Position numbers and translations under genes: made by a program. A stretch of 7,299 nt of DNA from an uncultured Armatimonadota bacterium. Its GTDB lineage: Bacteria; Armatimonadota; Armatimonadia; Armatimonadales; Armatimonadaceae. The DNA lies in assembly GCA_903915615.1 (NCBI GenBank), contig CAIWTR010000065.1, positions 1-7,299 of the forward strand, written 5' to 3'. Below the pieces are notes generated by a model that was given only the letters and a program-made list of their open reading frames with translations, had not been told where the DNA came from and did not search any database. The first letter of the stretch is position 1. Each line of letters opens with the position of its first letter. Shown here in pieces: positions 5,509-7,299 of this stretch.

Positions 5509-5535
5509 TAAGTGTTGTTCCCGGCACAGGGTGTG

Positions 5536-5564
5536 AGTATTGAAAACCCTGTCGATGCGTGCAA
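5536..5564 (-). promoter_or_regulatory. Weak candidate promoter of the FKBP operon
   Basis: On the minus strand TTGCAC (5564-5559), a 17-nt spacer and AATACT (5541-5536) match the sigma-70 consensus at 3 of 6 and 4 of 6. Its position 28 nt before the ATG is reasonable, but matches of this quality occur by chance. Confidence 0.25.
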
Positions 5565-5689
5565 GTTACCGCAAAATCGTATGCAGCGTCCACCGGCAGA
5601 TTCGGATGCTATTAATAAGCCGTCTGTCTTGCCCATTTCATTAAATAATAATCCTATTTTTGCTTCCGGGTTTGCACCTCTGTTCCGAG

Positions 5690-5717
5690 TTGTCGTGAAG
5701 GGAACCATCCATAAGAT
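5690..5717 (+). promoter_or_regulatory. Weak candidate promoter of the small-protein/subtilase operon
   Basis: TTGTCG (5690-5695), 16 nt, and TAAGAT (5712-5717) lie 36 nt before the first start codon. Both hexamers match consensus at 4 of 6. This is the best pair seen in the 240-bp divergent spacer, which holds no other recognised feature. Confidence 0.25.
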
Positions 5718-5753
5718 TCACAGGTAGAATGCACTAAGGTAGGGTTGAACAGT

Positions 5754-5951
5754 ATGGTAGTGGATGAAGCGACAAAGAAGCGCATAGATGCCTGGATTAA
5801 GGCTGAAGGCCGTAATGATTTTGGGGACCCACAGGGAACCAATTATGCGGGTGGCACCCCTCTGTTCGACATGCGAACCGGGCGTACCCGTGACCGCTAT
5901 GACTATATCCTTGAGCGCAACCCTCAATTGAAGCAGGAGCCAGCAGTATGA
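5754..5951 (+). CDS. Small conserved-looking protein of unknown function, co-translated with the subtilase
   Basis: A 65-residue hydrophilic protein, MVVDEATKKRIDAWIKAEG at the start, then NDFGDPQGTNYAGGTPLFD (24-42) and a charged helical end, DRYDYILERNPQL. The dense Gly/Asp/Pro/Tyr central motif looks like a conserved small domain. There is no signal peptide or membrane segment, so it should stay in the cytoplasm. I cannot name a family. The ATG is preceded by AAGGTAGGG at good spacing; an upstream in-frame TTG (5745) sits too close to that site. Its TGA overlaps the ATG of the protease gene in ATGA, a 4-bp overlap that indicates translational coupling. Confidence 0.85.
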   Translation: MVVDEATKKRIDAWIKAEGRNDFGDPQGTNYAGGTPLFDMRTGRTRDRYDYILERNPQLKQEPAV

Positions 5952-7299
5952 AGGCTTTGATTCGCAACCTCTTCCTCGCCACCGCCATTGTTGCCGGTGT
6001 CGCAAGCCTCGCATCCGCACAGTCATCCCCATTGATTGTCGATGTCGCAGACAAGGCATCCAAGTCTGAAATCGCCCAGCTGCAAGCAAAAATAGGCGGC
6101 CGCTGGAAACCGAACTCAGTCGTTTCATCGAGCAACCATGTCTATCAAGTCTTTCTGTCTGCAGCCGAGCGCGTCAAAGCGCTTGCAGCGCTGAAGACAG
6201 CCACTAACATCGATGCTTACGACAACGAGCACACCTATCAGCTCGACCCGGATTTTCTGCCTCTGAACCTCAGGCAAAACAGTAAAGTCGCAAACTCTGT
6301 TAGTCCTAAGTCAACATCCCCAAATGACCCGCGCTACGCTGAGCAGTGGAACTTCCAAATGGTTGGTGCGGAAGCCGCATGGAAGCGCTCCCGTGGAACA
6401 GGCGTTGTCGTAGCCGTTATCGACACCGGTGTTTCTGGAACATCCAGTGGTAAAGGACAAGCTTGTCGCGACTTCGGATCGACGACCTTTACGGCCGGTT
6501 ATGACTTTGTAAACCGTGACACAGACCCATACGATGACCATGGCCACGGAACCCACGTCGCCGGGACCATCGCCGAAGCAACCAACAACTCGGAAGGTGT
6601 CGCAGGCCTTGCCTATGGCGCGACCATCATGCCTCTTAAGGTTTTAAGCGCATCAGGGTCCGGGACCAGCGCCGACATCGCCGATGCTATCCGCTGGGCA
6701 GCTGACAAGGGCGCAAATGTTATTAACATGAGCCTTGGTAGCCCATTCCCGGATGCTGTTATCCGCAGTGCGTGTACGTATGCATCTAAGAAGGGTGTCG
6801 TCATCGTCGCCGCGGCTGGCAACTCGGGCAAGCAGGGCGTCGGGTATCCCGCAGCCTACTCCGAGTGCATCGCGGTTAGTTCTGTCGGACCATCCGGTAA
6901 GCTCGCAGGCTACTCCAGCTGGGGCAAGCAGGTTGCGCTCGCTGCGCCAGGCGGTGACATCGGTGGCTATTCGGACCGCGATGAGTCCGCGGGCATCCTG
7001 CAAAACACCAACCTCCCGGTGGAGTTTGGCGGTCAGGGGGATGGCTACTACGCCTTCCAAGGGACCAGCATGGCAAGCCCACACGTTGCGGCGGCAGCTG
7101 CTCTCGTGATGGCACAAGGCATTAAGGATCCAGTCAAAGTCCGCAAGGCGCTGATTGAGTCGGCTGCAAAGGTGACTGGCGGGGATGTCAAAAAGTACGG
7201 CGCAGGCATTTTAAATGTCGATAACGCCACGGCGCTTGCTGCAAAGTGGACGGGCCGCTCCGATGAGCTTCCTGAGCCATTCGCAATGATGGCTGCGAA
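5948..7299 (+). CDS. Secreted subtilisin-like serine protease (peptidase S8), 3' end missing
   Basis: 450 codons are visible and the frame is open at the window edge. Residues 1-24 form a Sec signal peptide (MKALIRNLFLATAIVAGVAS, then LASA with cleavage before Q25). Residues 25-125 resemble an inhibitory propeptide, and the S8 catalytic domain runs from about 130 to 430. The triad is intact: D159 in AVIDTG, H200 in DDHGHGTHVAG and S374 in GTSMASPHVA, with oxyanion N292 in AAAGNSG. The domain contains three cysteines (173, 276, 307). It should act outside the cytoplasm as an endopeptidase. After the domain comes a linker-like stretch (GRSDELPEPF), so further C-terminal domains may follow. AGGAG at 5935-5939 lies inside the upstream gene, 8 nt before the ATG. 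Confidence 0.95.
   Translation, partial: MKALIRNLFLATAIVAGVASLASAQSSPLIVDVADKASKSEIAQLQAKIGGRWKPNSVVSSSNHVYQVFLSAAERVKALAALKTATNIDAYDNEHTYQLDPDFLPLNLRQNSKVANSVSPKSTSPNDPRYAEQWNFQMVGAEAAWKRSRGTGVVVAVIDTGVSGTSSGKGQACRDFGSTTFTAGYDFVNRDTDPYDDHGHGTHVAGTIAEATNNSEGVAGLAYGATIMPLKVLSASGSGTSADIADAIRWAADKGANVINMSLGSPFPDAVIRSACTYASKKGVVIVAAAGNSGKQGVGYPAAYSECIAVSSVGPSGKLAGYSSWGKQVALAAPGGDIGGYSDRDESAGILQNTNLPVEFGGQGDGYYAFQGTSMASPHVAAAAALVMAQGIKDPVKVRKALIESAAKVTGGDVKKYGAGILNVDNATALAAKWTGRSDELPEPFAMMAA

Noticed and set aside
4396..5511. 371-codon open frame on the plus strand opposite both FKBP genes
   Set aside because: It is antisense to two well-supported FKBP genes across a gene boundary. Its translation is rich in Trp, Cys and His with no domain, and its repeats only mirror the FKBP duplication. 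It is a codon-bias shadow.
6653..7117. 154-codon minus-strand frame inside the subtilase gene
   Set aside because: Antisense to the catalytic domain with its intact His and Ser motifs nearby; the product has no recognisable motif.

Overview
This is a bacterial chromosomal window with intact housekeeping genes. It looks like the replication-origin neighbourhood of a diderm bacterium: dnaA flanks a cluster of DnaA boxes, a lipoprotein carries a lipobox, and a Sec-exported subtilase is present. Separate PurS and PurQ proteins exclude the single-chain PurL arrangement of enterics. Nothing visible fixes the phylum. There are no tRNA or rRNA genes, insertion sequences or CRISPR arrays.

Left part (1-2926, all genes on the minus strand). 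The window opens inside purQ, preceded on its strand by purS, which probably uses a TTG start. Between purS and dnaA lie about 900 bp that look like oriC. They contain an AT-rich stretch, a run of five DnaA-trio-like triplets, two abutting DnaA boxes, and further boxes up to position 924, two of them perfect TTATCCACA. The order dnaA, boxes, trios, AT-rich DNA matches Bacillus-type origins, but purS stands where dnaN is often found. At the 3' end of dnaA, a unit of about 119 bp (end of the gene plus terminator) appears tandemly duplicated. This leaves a non-coding copy of the last dnaA codons and two terminators in series facing the origin.

Middle (2927-3693). About 770 bp divide dnaA from a divergent ridA-like gene. 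This stretch has a plausible dnaA promoter overlapping an AT-rich inverted repeat, one near-consensus DnaA box and a few short palindromes. No convincing gene was seen in it.

Right part (3694-7299). The ridA-like gene (plus) converges on a two-gene FKBP operon (minus), with a strong bidirectional terminator between them. The operon encodes a protein of two near-identical FKBP domains without a signal peptide, then an FKBP lipoprotein, so prolyl isomerase activity is predicted in two compartments. Divergent from it, a 65-residue protein of unknown function overlaps by 4 bp the start of a secreted S8 serine protease that runs off the window. Those two genes are almost certainly co-translated.
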